A stretch of DNA of 64,000 nt from an uncultured Methanosarcinales archaeon. GTDB lineage: Archaea; Halobacteriota; Methanosarcinia; Methanotrichales; Methanotrichaceae. Below, piece after piece: positions 50,843 through 58,869 of this stretch (within the stretch, counting starts at the first letter, position 1; every line of letters starts with the position of its first letter). The position numbers and the translations under genes are program-made. The DNA is taken from the NCBI GenBank assembly GCA_903871465.1, contig CAIQHB010000016.1:1-64000 (forward strand). The letters are read 5' to 3'. The notes below the pieces were generated by a model. That model worked only from the letters and a program-made list of their open reading frames with translations. It was not told the DNA's origin and ran no database searches.

Positions 50843-51946
50843 ATGGTACAGATCGTTGATATCTCTCAAAGTCTTTACAGGATTTGGTCGGTAGGTCTAA
50901 GGGTGATCCGTCAGACCAAGCGAGATCGACGTACCGTAGTCGCCCTGATCATCAACCCCATAATTCTGATGTTGCTCATTGGATACGCATTCTCTGGAAC
51001 CTTTACTGGCATAAATCTAGGCATAGTAGAGCTGAATATGGGACCGGTTCAGGAGAATGTTCTGAACCATCTCCAGGCATCGAATATCTTTTCGATTACC
51101 TATCTCGCCTCTGAATCGGAGGCGCGAAAGCTGATCTCGGATGAGACGCTCAATGGAGTGGTAGTCTTAGGAAAGGATGAAATTGGGCTGATCCTGGATG
51201 GAACCAGCCCTCAGGTAGCAGGCTCCATCGTCACTGTGGTAGAGGCGGGAATGCAAGCTGCTGCCATGCAGATATTGAGCCAGTCGCCGGCCCCGGCCCA
51301 GCTTCCCACCATCACCCAGCATTACGTCTATGGATACGACCTGGAGGTAAAGGACTCAGTCGGGCCTGCGTTGCTCGGCGTCACCATCTTCTTCTTCACA
51401 TCTCTGAATACTACTATCGGGTTCCTGAGAGAGAGGCTTCAAGGCACACTGGAAAAGGTTATGGTATCGCCTTTGAACAGGATGGAACTGGTATCCGGCT
51501 ACATCCTGGCATATCTGGTTCTTTCCATTGCCCAGTCTGTCATCACCTTCGTAATTCTGGTAGTGGGGTTCAAGGTGCCCATTGGAGGCAATTTGCTGGC
51601 AGTCCTTGTCATCGTTGTACTGCTCAGTGCCGGCTCGCTCAGCTTTGGAGCGGTACTTTCCAACTTCGTCACCACGGAGTTCCAGGTCATGCAGCTCAAT
51701 CCTGTGGTGACTTTTCCCCAGACAATCCTCTCCGGAGCGTGGGTTCCCATTCAATCGATTCCAGACTGGCTGAGGCCGCTCTCGTACATCTTTCCGCTCA
51801 CCTATGCTTCGGACGCTTTAAAACTGACACTGCTGAAAGGAGCATCTCTCACGGATATCCTCTACCCGGACATTTTTGCCTTGCTGATCTTCTTTGTGGT
51901 GACTTTCTTTGTTGCCACTTTCATGATCAAGAAGGAGATCGCCTGA
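50843..51946 (+). CDS. ABC-2 type exporter permease
   Basis: 367 aa from ATG 50843, preceded by AAGGCGGAA. One N-terminal helix (L-I-I-N-P-I-I-L-M-L-L-I-G-Y-A-F-S-G), a large extracytoplasmic domain (about 50-180), then five helices, with F-L-R-E-R-L-Q-G-T-L-E-K-V-M-V-S-P in the cytoplasmic loop as in DrrB-like permeases. Substrate unknown; the COG1361 neighbour suggests a cell-envelope function. Confidence 0.9.
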   Translation: MVQIVDISQSLYRIWSVGLRVIRQTKRDRRTVVALIINPIILMLLIGYAFSGTFTGINLGIVELNMGPVQENVLNHLQASNIFSITYLASESEARKLISDETLNGVVVLGKDEIGLILDGTSPQVAGSIVTVVEAGMQAAAMQILSQSPAPAQLPTITQHYVYGYDLEVKDSVGPALLGVTIFFFTSLNTTIGFLRERLQGTLEKVMVSPLNRMELVSGYILAYLVLSIAQSVITFVILVVGFKVPIGGNLLAVLVIVVLLSAGSLSFGAVLSNFVTTEFQVMQLNPVVTFPQTILSGAWVPIQSIPDWLRPLSYIFPLTYASDALKLTLLKGASLTDILYPDIFALLIFFVVTFFVATFMIKKEIA

Positions 51947-51984
51947 TCGAGTTTGTCAATCTCGACCAACCTCTTGCGAGGTGC

Positions 51985-52590
51985 CTAGCACTTCAGCCGG
52001 GGCAGGAACATGGGCACTCTTTTTTTGTAGGCCTCATACTCTGGTCCGAACTCCGCCATCAGCGATCGCTCCTCATGCAGCGCACCGATGTAGAAGTAGA
52101 CCGTGGCCAGAATGTTGAACGCCAGCAGATTCAGGGTCATGATGGGGCTGAGCCAGAGGAAGAGGGCGGCAAAGAAGAAGAGCGGATTTCTGATGTGGCA
52201 GTAGAAGCCGCTCGTCACCAGCTCGCCCGGGGCACTGGCGCGCTTTAGCTGTTCCAGTCCCAGGAAGTAGGTGATGCCCGTCTGGCGCAAACTGGCAAGC
52301 AGAGCTATCGCTGCCAATGCTTGGCAGGCGGCCATCAGCCCGCTCCCTGGCCAGGAAACGATGTACAGTATTCTGTCCGGCAGAGAGACGAAGATGTAGA
52401 TGAAGGGCATTATCATGATCAGAGCCAGGACGATGTAGGCCAGCCGCTGCCAGCGGTCGAAGACGTTGCCAAACCTTTTTCCGGCCCATGTCTTGAACCG
52501 GGGATCGGCCAGAATGCTGTGCATAATAGCAAAGAACGCAAAATATGCAGCCAGGGCCACCACATCGAACGTCGTTTTTCCACACTCCAA
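51985..52590 (-). CDS. Isoprenylcysteine methyltransferase-family membrane protein
   Basis: 201 aa with five helices. C-terminal S-adenosylmethionine-binding segment of the ICMT/PEMT superfamily: G-F-Y-C-H-I-R-N-P-L-F-F-F-A (about 133) and H-E-E-R-S-L-M-A-E-F-G-P-E-Y-E-A-Y-K-K-R-V-type end with E-E and Y-x-x-Y. Methylates an unknown lipid or thiol substrate in the membrane. Convergent with the ABC permease gene. Confidence 0.8.
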   Translation of the reverse strand: MECGKTTFDVVALAAYFAFFAIMHSILADPRFKTWAGKRFGNVFDRWQRLAYIVLALIMIMPFIYIFVSLPDRILYIVSWPGSGLMAACQALAAIALLASLRQTGITYFLGLEQLKRASAPGELVTSGFYCHIRNPLFFFAALFLWLSPIMTLNLLAFNILATVYFYIGALHEERSLMAEFGPEYEAYKKRVPMFLPRLKC

Positions 52591-52616
52591 AGTTTATAGG
52601 TTATTCGTCACAGACC

Positions 52617-53111
52617 TCATTCTAAGGGCAGATAAAAGACCACGTCCTCATCCGGAATACAGACAACATTCAGGCCGCGCCTCTCTAGAAGAGATGAGAC
52701 CGCGTCCATAAGCCGAAGCACGCAATCGTTATGCTTCTCTACAGATACGCCCTTGAAATTCCCGAATCCGCCTGTGACCATATCCTCTCCGAACTCCATC
52801 TCAGGCAGCGATACATCCAGCTCGGTCAATTCATCCAGGCATAGACCACTCTCTCTAGCAACTCGATCCAGTATGCGCAAATACTCTTCATAATCCATGA
52901 CGCAGACTAAAGCCTGGGCGCGATTCTGGTCGTCACCCTGACCCGCTCTTGCCAGGTAGAGCGCATTGCCCGCCACATCTACCTCCTCCAGTGCCCGGCC
53001 GCAAGAGATCCGGTTTGCAGCATCTTGCATAACTTTGATAAGGTCCTCCAGACTCTCCACCGCCCTGGCGGCAATTATCTCCAGGTCCTTGCGGTCTATT
53101 TCAGATTTCAT
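52617..53111 (-). CDS. Hypothetical soluble protein
   Basis: 164 aa from ATG 53111 with GAGAGG upstream; the frame is open to 53225 without a site. Helical N-terminal half (I-I-A-A-R-A-V-E-S-L-E-D-L-I-K-V-M-Q) and a C-terminal beta/alpha part ending L-N-V-V-C-I-P-D-E-D-V-V-F-Y-L-P. Charged, no membrane segment, no recognised family. Ends 26 bp before the ICMT-like gene start, so co-transcription is likely. Confidence 0.55.
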   Translation of the reverse strand: MKSEIDRKDLEIIAARAVESLEDLIKVMQDAANRISCGRALEEVDVAGNALYLARAGQGDDQNRAQALVCVMDYEEYLRILDRVARESGLCLDELTELDVSLPEMEFGEDMVTGGFGNFKGVSVEKHNDCVLRLMDAVSSLLERRGLNVVCIPDEDVVFYLPLE

Positions 53112-53282
53112 TTTGCTGGCCTCTCTGCTTGGCGCTGGTTGAAGGTGATCTGCAACGGCAACCCAGAAGTTGCGTAATTGTCGTTGGGCGAGCATTGATC
53201 GGATACAATTTATTGCCGCTGGCAAACTATAATAATTCTCACCACACCAGGATGGCCTCGTGGCTCCGGGTGATTTGTTGGC

Positions 53283-54149
53283 ATGAGTGAACCATCAAAA
53301 AATAAAAAGGCTCCGGAAGAGGAGAGAGCAATAAAAGCGAGGCGTCTCGCGAAGGAAGAGATGGAGTTCTGGGAGTGCCAGAAGAGGTGCGGAGTCGAGT
53401 CTGATCTCAAGATAGCGCGCGATCTTCCGGATGACACACCCGATTTCATCCTCGCCATGCTCTCAGACTTTGAGAATGAGGCGGCAAAGTTTTGCTTTTC
53501 GGGAGCGAAAGGCCGGGTCCTGGATGCAGGCTGCGGCAATGGAAACCTGACGCTACGAGCTCTGAAGAGCGATTCAGCAAAGGACAGAGCCACGGAGTTC
53601 ATCGGCATGGATTTTTCCCGCAACATGCTCGACCGGGCGGCATGTCGGGCGGCAGACTCACCGCGGGCCGCATTTCTGCAGGGCAGCGTGACCAATCTTC
53701 CCTTCCAGGATCGGTCCTTCGATCACGTGGTGAGCAGCGGAGTCTTGACCTGTCTTCCCGACTCCGAGGCAGCAGCTCTTGCCCTGCAGGAATTTTATCG
53801 CGTCCTCAAACCGGGGGGTGTGCTGGTGGTGGATTTCTTCAACTGCGTATCGCACTATACCCTGATCCGAAAGCATCTCTTCCGGGAATCGATAAAACCT
53901 CCGGAATACGTCTCCCCGTCGGAATTCCGAAAATGCCTGGAGAACGCGGGCTTTCAGGTTCAGACTTACCATGGCTTTGACTTCAAGCCCTGCCAGGGGT
54001 ACCTGTTTATGAGCCGCTGGCGTTCCGTGGTCGATCCATACTTTTTCCAGGAGAAGCTATCCAGCCATCTGGAGAGAAGGATAATCCCCAGGCTGCCAAA
54101 GACAAATCTTCTTGGCTACCGGATTTACGTAAAATGCATCAAAAAATAG
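53283..54149 (+). CDS. Class I SAM-dependent methyltransferase
   Basis: 288 aa. Basic N-terminus (S-K-N-K-K-A-P), then Rossmann methyltransferase: motif I V-L-D-A-G-C-G-N-G-N (about 80-89), acidic G-M-D-F-S after it, Q-G-S-V-T-N-L-P-F-Q-D and S-F-D-H-V-V-S-S-G-V-L, then R-V-L-K-P-G-G-V-L-V-V-D. Ubie-like group. Substrate unknown; neither neighbour suggests one. A strong hairpin follows the gene. Confidence 0.85.
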   Translation: MSEPSKNKKAPEEERAIKARRLAKEEMEFWECQKRCGVESDLKIARDLPDDTPDFILAMLSDFENEAAKFCFSGAKGRVLDAGCGNGNLTLRALKSDSAKDRATEFIGMDFSRNMLDRAACRAADSPRAAFLQGSVTNLPFQDRSFDHVVSSGVLTCLPDSEAAALALQEFYRVLKPGGVLVVDFFNCVSHYTLIRKHLFRESIKPPEYVSPSEFRKCLENAGFQVQTYHGFDFKPCQGYLFMSRWRSVVDPYFFQEKLSSHLERRIIPRLPKTNLLGYRIYVKCIKK

Positions 54150-54172
54150 AGTTTATTAAGATGTGTCCGGAA

Positions 54173-54208
54173 AAATGCTACCTACCAAATGCAAGGTAGG
54201 TAGCATTT
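54173..54208. terminator. 14-bp perfect hairpin between convergent genes
   Basis: AAATGCTACCTACC (54173-54186) and GGTAGGTAGCATTT (54195-54208) are exact complements around an 8-nt loop. Located between the methyltransferase stop and the convergent universal stress protein gene. Bidirectional terminator or mRNA end structure. Confidence 0.6.
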
Positions 54209-54276
54209 ATGCAATCCCATCAGGTCGAACGGTTATGCTCTTGAGTTTGCCGGGAGACCGCCAGAGGTCGTTGATT

Positions 54277-55203
54277 TCAAGCTTTTTTCTTGTATCTGAC
54301 TACTAAAACCGGCCTGGTCCCCCTTCTTGCCACATCAAAAACCACACTGCCAATCAATAGATCATTCATCCAGCCCTTGCCATGAGAGCTCATAGCTATG
54401 ACAGAGGAATCTTCCTTTTCGGATGTTGAGATTATCTTATCCGCTTCCCCCCCAACATTTACAAAGTGCACAGCGGCCATGCCACCGGTCCCATAAGTCC
54501 TCGGCTCGCCAGCATCTGCAACAGTCACCTCTGCGGTTGCTTTGATGCCTGCCTTGGTCAGATCATCCCGGATGGCATCCAGCTTCATTTGTGCTTCCTT
54601 GACCCTTGCCTCTACCTCCTGGGCAGACTCGCCTTTTGCAACCACATTAATGAGCTGGACGTTATTGGCCAGAGCATGGCCTTTTACCCGATTAATGGCA
54701 GCCATTCCCGCCTCGGAAAAATCTGTCGGAAGCAGCACATTGGAGAACAGGTATGAGCAGAATTTCGCCGGGTTTTCGCCTTCCTGGGACTTATAACGCA
54801 TGATCAGAAGATCTTGTTTCCCATAACGCAATACGCCTGTAGAGACGCTTCCCAGGAGTAGACCTTTCAGAATGCTTCTTCCGCGAGCACCCATTACAAT
54901 AAGGGAGACGTTCTCTTCGTCTGCAACATTCTGAATTACTTTGTATTCCTCGTTTTCGCCTGCTGATACGGCCATCACTTTGACCTTTAACCCACTATTC
55001 GCTAGGAGTTTTTTCAGTTCTTCCAATTTTGAGTTAGCCTCCTTGATTTTGTCTCCAGGTGACCATACTCTGGCCAAAGGATCTCCAGCGACTATATGCA
55101 ATAGCACTACTTCTATTACTCCCGGAATCTCGCCCACACACTCCAATATAGGGTTAGTATGTTTCGAGAAATCCGTCGGAATCAAGACTTTTTCATACAT
55201 GGG
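54277..55203 (-). CDS. Tandem universal stress protein (two UspA domains)
   Basis: 308 aa from ATG 55203, preceded by GAGGTAAG. Domain 1 (about 1-145) starts Y-E-K-V-L-I-P-T-D-F-S and has the nucleotide-binding G-A-R-G-R-S-I-L-K-G-L-L-L-G-S-V-S-T. Domain 2 (about 155-308) starts N-V-L-L-P-T-D-F-S and has S-S-H-G-K-G-W-M-N-D-L-L-I-G-S-V. Both ATP-binding G-x2-G-x9-G(S/T) sites look intact. Soluble stress-related protein; partner unknown. Confidence 0.9.
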   Translation of the reverse strand, partial: PMYEKVLIPTDFSKHTNPILECVGEIPGVIEVVLLHIVAGDPLARVWSPGDKIKEANSKLEELKKLLANSGLKVKVMAVSAGENEEYKVIQNVADEENVSLIVMGARGRSILKGLLLGSVSTGVLRYGKQDLLIMRYKSQEGENPAKFCSYLFSNVLLPTDFSEAGMAAINRVKGHALANNVQLINVVAKGESAQEVEARVKEAQMKLDAIRDDLTKAGIKATAEVTVADAGEPRTYGTGGMAAVHFVNVGGEADKIISTSEKEDSSVIAMSSHGKGWMNDLLIGSVVFDVARRGTRPVLVVRYKKKA

Positions 55204-55440
55204 CTTACCTCGTCCTAACAATCTATAATGTATAATAGCTTTATTACTACTTTAATACTTGGTAGGTATTTCCGCAATAGTATCTTATATGAAACATTAA
55301 AGAATTTTAGCTCATTTAGTATGAAGATAAAAAGGACATATTCATCAGGGCGTATCTTCTGGCAAGATCTTCAATATTAGCAATGGTCCCATCTGAAATG
55401 ACAGATTAAAAAAATTAATACGTTATATGTTCGCACGGAT

Positions 55441-56400
55441 TTAAGGCAGATCTATAGTCCCCACCACTCTGAGCTTTCCACCCTCTGGATAGGTCAAGAC
55501 AGCTCTTGTTCCTGGACGATAGACCAGCATCTTGTCCAGTTTTAGGGTTAGCTCGACCTTATGCCAGTCGCTCTCGGCCTTAACGGCTTCCACCCTGGCA
55601 GGGACGAATTGCATCCAATGGCCAATGTGAAAAACCATTCCCTCTTTCAGCGGAGACGGCCAGTATTTGACTATCTGCACTTTGGCCGTCAGAGAGGAGA
55701 TCTGCTTGATGGACTTGTCGTTGGTGAGGATGGTTCCCCTGTCCAGATCCTCCACCTCTACACCCTTGAGGGCAATGCCCGTCCTCTCGCCCGCGCCTGC
55801 GATGTCAAAGTCATCATCATGCTTCTGGATGGACCTGACCAGGGCCGTCTTGTCTCCCGGCAATACCATCAGTTCGTCATGCTTCTTGATAGTGCCTTCT
55901 GCGACTGATCCCAGAACCACAGTTCCGATTCCCCGCACGTTGAAGAAGTGATCTACGGGCATAGTTCCTGTCACGGAGTCGTAGCTGGGTTGCATCTGGG
56001 CGACTTCCGCCAGAAGCCTCTCGCGAAGAACGTTCTTGTCATCCGCCAGAAATTCATAGCCATCAACCACCGTGCCCTTGATGAGGGGTGAGATCTGCTC
56101 GCGGGTGATATAGTTTCTTAGGATCACAATTCCCTCTTTTTGGCCGATCGAATCCAGCATGATTACCGACTCGCCGAAGGCAGGATTTATCTGATCCACA
56201 ATCAGAAGGGCCTTTTGAGACATGGAGACGGCGTAGAAGAGTGGCGCGATCCTTTCTGGAAATCTGGTAGGCTCTATGAAGGTGACTGTATTCTGCCCTT
56301 TTTTCAGGTTGTAGAAGGTAAGATCGCTGGCAGTGCCCTTCTTTCCCAGATCTTTGCCAAAATCTGGTGCACCCAGGATCGCTACATTGAGATTCGCCAT
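55441..56400 (-). CDS. EF-Tu/SelB-like protein with degenerate G domain
   Basis: 319 aa. Begins N-V-A-I-L-G-A-P-D-F-G-K-D, in place of a P-loop G-x4-G-K-(S/T); the DxxG and NKxD GTPase motifs are not found. It is followed by translation-factor domain 2 (G-T-M-P-V-D-H-F-F-N-V-R-G-I-G-T-V-V-L-G, about 140-160) and a domain 3. Related to archaeal SelB-like proteins that have lost GTPase motifs. Probably non-hydrolysing; role unknown. The length and clean frame argue that it is functional. Stands alone with an AT-rich 200 bp region to the UspA gene. Confidence 0.75.
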   Translation of the reverse strand: MANLNVAILGAPDFGKDLGKKGTASDLTFYNLKKGQNTVTFIEPTRFPERIAPLFYAVSMSQKALLIVDQINPAFGESVIMLDSIGQKEGIVILRNYITREQISPLIKGTVVDGYEFLADDKNVLRERLLAEVAQMQPSYDSVTGTMPVDHFFNVRGIGTVVLGSVAEGTIKKHDELMVLPGDKTALVRSIQKHDDDFDIAGAGERTGIALKGVEVEDLDRGTILTNDKSIKQISSLTAKVQIVKYWPSPLKEGMVFHIGHWMQFVPARVEAVKAESDWHKVELTLKLDKMLVYRPGTRAVLTYPEGGKLRVVGTIDLP

Positions 56401-56516
56401 GTGTAGCTTGATTTATCCCCGGGATAATAGGTTTTGCGGTAGTGTCCCAAGATCACCATTCCACCCATACCACCCATTCCCCAATTATTTATAGCAAGTG
56501 GAAAAGACACAACGTG

Positions 56517-56636
56517 ATGTGCGGAGCAGATTTATCTGATCTGGATGACGAAAATCCCCCGGTGAAGAAGGAGAAGATGAAGGGGTCTGCCATTAGTTCC
56601 AGCAAGGACGGCAACAAAAAGAGACCCGTGAGCTGA
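56517..56636 (+). CDS. Possible 39-aa charged protein
   Basis: ATG at 56517 in a frame that is also open upstream from 56442. ATTTATAG at 56487-56494 would start transcription near 56515, so the message could be leaderless. The product has a C-G-A-D-L-S-D-L-D-D-E-N start and a K/S-rich disordered rest. Small, hydrophilic, no family. Weak case. Confidence 0.35.
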   Translation: MCGADLSDLDDENPPVKKEKMKGSAISSSKDGNKKRPVS

Positions 56637-56707
56637 TCCCTTCAAAAGATATTTAACATATCAGAACCTACATAGTTGCATCTTTGGATTGTTAGGTGTT
56701 GAAAGTT

Positions 56708-56986
56708 ATGATGAGTTCGAAAGACATGGAAAATATGGGAAAAGCGATTGAAGAGATCGGCGCGACCAAGAGCTGCATAACCGCGAGTGTAATAAAGGAT
56801 GTCAGGAAGATCGTGGTGGAAAAAGGCCTGGATGCCGCAGAGATCCATGCTGCCCAGCTATCGGGAACCGATCAAAACACTGAACTTTCGCGCGTTTTCG
56901 AGATCTGCAGGAAGTATAAGCTGAGCCCGGAGGCCATCGCCCAGGTGCTGGACAAGCTCCCCGTCATAGAATCCGGCAAGTGGTAG
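56708..56986 (+). CDS. Small conserved-looking helical protein
   Basis: 92 aa from ATG 56708 (a GTG at 56696 opens the frame; AGG lies immediately before it). Four predicted helices, including M-G-K-A-I-E-E-I-G-A-T-K-S-C and V-F-E-I-C-R-K-Y-K-L-S-P-E-A-I-A-Q-V-L-D. No family recognised. Upstream of the trp operon by about 230 bp, in an AT-rich gap, same direction but with its own promoter likely. Confidence 0.55.
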   Translation: MMSSKDMENMGKAIEEIGATKSCITASVIKDVRKIVVEKGLDAAEIHAAQLSGTDQNTELSRVFEICRKYKLSPEAIAQVLDKLPVIESGKW

Positions 56987-57145
56987 ATCTCTAATCCTTT
57001 TTATTATAAAATAATTTGCCTTTTTTTTTTATGTCTTGGCTCAGGCGGATACATTCCAAGCATTATATAGATTTTATAAATATCCTGCTCCTTGGTACCT
57101 CTATTTACTTTCCACCCTAACCCAATGAAGTCAGTTGTTCTACAA

Positions 57146-57192
57146 TGCATAATCTATAAATACATTGTACGTTTTAAATCAGTATAGTACAA
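57146..57192 (+). promoter_or_regulatory. trp operon promoter and inverted-repeat operator
   Basis: TATAAATA at 57155-57162. TTGTAC at 57165-57170 and GTACAA at 57187-57192 form a perfect 6-bp inverted repeat spaced by 16 bp. The expected start point (about 25 bp after the box) falls on the second half-site. TGTACA-type boxes are bound by TrpY at the trp operon of Methanothermobacter, so a similar repressor here is plausible. GGTGGTG at 57209-57215 serves the TTG start of trpD. Confidence 0.55.
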
Positions 57193-57220
57193 GATTATAC
57201 ATTGGATTGGTGGTGTTACT

Positions 57221-58246
57221 TTGACTTATCTGCAAAATATCATGGACGGGCGTGACCTCTCCATGGAGGAGGCCGAGGCCCTCATGGGCGAGATCTTCAA
57301 TAAAGCGACAGATGCCCAGATAGGAGCTCTGCTCATTGCCCTGCGATTGAAGGGCGAATCCGTATCTGAGATCGCGGGTTTTGCCCAAAAAATGCGAGAC
57401 TCCGCAGTTCGCATCCATCCCCTCGTAGACGGCACGCTGGTTGACACCTGCGGCACAGGTGGGGATGCCTCCAATACCATCAATGTCAGCACGGCTGCGG
57501 CCATTGTCTCCGCTGCCTGTGGAGTACCTGTGGCCAAGCACGGGAACTATGCCATAAGCTCAAAGTGCGGAAGCGCCAATGTTCTCTCCGAGCTAGGGCT
57601 GAACATCAGCCCTGAGCCCGCTGTGGTTCAGGCTATGATCGAGAAGATTGGAATCGGATTTATGCTGGCTCCAGCCTTTCACCCTGCCATGAAACGCGTC
57701 GGCGGGCTTCGCAAAGATCTGGGCATTCGTACAGTCTTCAATATTCTGGGACCACTCACCAACCCCGCCGGTGCGAAAGCGCAGGTTATGGGCGTCTATG
57801 ACCCCAATCTCTGTGATAAGCTGGCCCAGGTTCTGAGGATCCTGGGGGCCGAAAGGGCGATGGTGGTGCACGGCGAAGGCATGGACGAGATCACGAACAC
57901 CGGCGAAACCTCCATTGCAGAGCTCAGGGATGGGGTTGTTAAAAGCTACAAACTCAGGCCCGAGGACCTTGGCTACCCTCTGGCCAGGGTATCGGATATT
58001 GCCGGGGGAACGCCCGCGGAGAATGCCGGCAAATTGGTGCAGGTGATGCGGGGCAAAGAGTCCCCGGCCCGGGATATCATAGCCATGAACTCCGGAGCGG
58101 CCGTTTACGTCTCGGGTCTCGCTTCAACTCTAACGAAGGGGGCAGAAATGGCGGAGGACGCTATTGATTCGGGAAAGGCTCTGGAGACACTCCAAAGAAT
58201 GGTGAACATGAACGGAGAACCGCAGAGGCTGGAGCGATTTTTGTGA
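57221..58246 (+). CDS. trpD: Anthranilate phosphoribosyltransferase
   Basis: 341 aa, TTG start with GGTGGTG upstream. Joins anthranilate and PRPP. Motifs D-T-C-G-T-G-G-D (about 70-77), K-H-G-N-Y-A-I-S-S-K-C-G-S-A (about 106), and G-P-L-T-N-P-A (about 176) are intact; normal length. First gene of trpD-F-E-G-C; its stop overlaps the trpF start. Confidence 0.95.
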   Translation: MTYLQNIMDGRDLSMEEAEALMGEIFNKATDAQIGALLIALRLKGESVSEIAGFAQKMRDSAVRIHPLVDGTLVDTCGTGGDASNTINVSTAAAIVSAACGVPVAKHGNYAISSKCGSANVLSELGLNISPEPAVVQAMIEKIGIGFMLAPAFHPAMKRVGGLRKDLGIRTVFNILGPLTNPAGAKAQVMGVYDPNLCDKLAQVLRILGAERAMVVHGEGMDEITNTGETSIAELRDGVVKSYKLRPEDLGYPLARVSDIAGGTPAENAGKLVQVMRGKESPARDIIAMNSGAAVYVSGLASTLTKGAEMAEDAIDSGKALETLQRMVNMNGEPQRLERFL

Positions 58247-58869
58247 CCAGGATCAAGATCTGCGGCTTGCAGGATCAGTCCGATCTGGATCATGCCCTGA
58301 AAGCCGGCGCAGATGCTGTAGGATTTGTGGTGGAAGTCAAGCGCTCACGCCACTGCATCACGGCTGCCGCTGCCCGAGATCTGATCAGAAATGTGCCCGT
58401 ATTTGTGAAGAGTGTGGCCGTAATCTCGCCTCGGGATATTGATGAAGCGGTGCGGCTTTCTCGTGAGACAAATGCAGATCTATTGCAGGTCCATAGCACA
58501 CTAAGTGCCGGGGATATCAGAGCCTTGAAAGGGCTCGTGCCTCAGAAGATTATAGTCGCAACACTCGCAGAGTCGGAGGAGGTTCTCGCCATGGCGAATG
58601 TAGCAGACGCCATTCTGCTTGACACTTACAAAGACGGGATGCTGGGGGGCTCGGGGGTAGCTCATGATTGGAATGTGAGCGCTGCCCTGGCGCGGAGGGT
58701 GTCGGTCCCGGTCATTCTGGCAGGAGGGCTTCGACCGGAAAACGTCTGCGAGGCGGTCCGAAAGGTCAGGCCCTACGCGGTTGATGTCTCCAGCGGCGTT
58801 GAGACCGATGGCCGAAAGAACGAAATGTTGATGAGAGCTTTTGCGAGCGAGGTGAAGTCATGCCTCTAG
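58243..58869 (+). CDS. trpF: Phosphoribosylanthranilate isomerase
   Basis: 208 aa, GTG start in a 4-nt GTGA overlap with trpD. (beta/alpha)8 barrel; catalytic Cys in K-I-C-G-L near the N-terminus and Asp in I-L-L-D-T (about 126). S-S-G-V-E-T-D-G phosphate site near 185. Converts PRA to CdRP. Overlaps trpE by 10 nt. Confidence 0.93.
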   Translation: MTRIKICGLQDQSDLDHALKAGADAVGFVVEVKRSRHCITAAAARDLIRNVPVFVKSVAVISPRDIDEAVRLSRETNADLLQVHSTLSAGDIRALKGLVPQKIIVATLAESEEVLAMANVADAILLDTYKDGMLGGSGVAHDWNVSAALARRVSVPVILAGGLRPENVCEAVRKVRPYAVDVSSGVETDGRKNEMLMRAFASEVKSCL

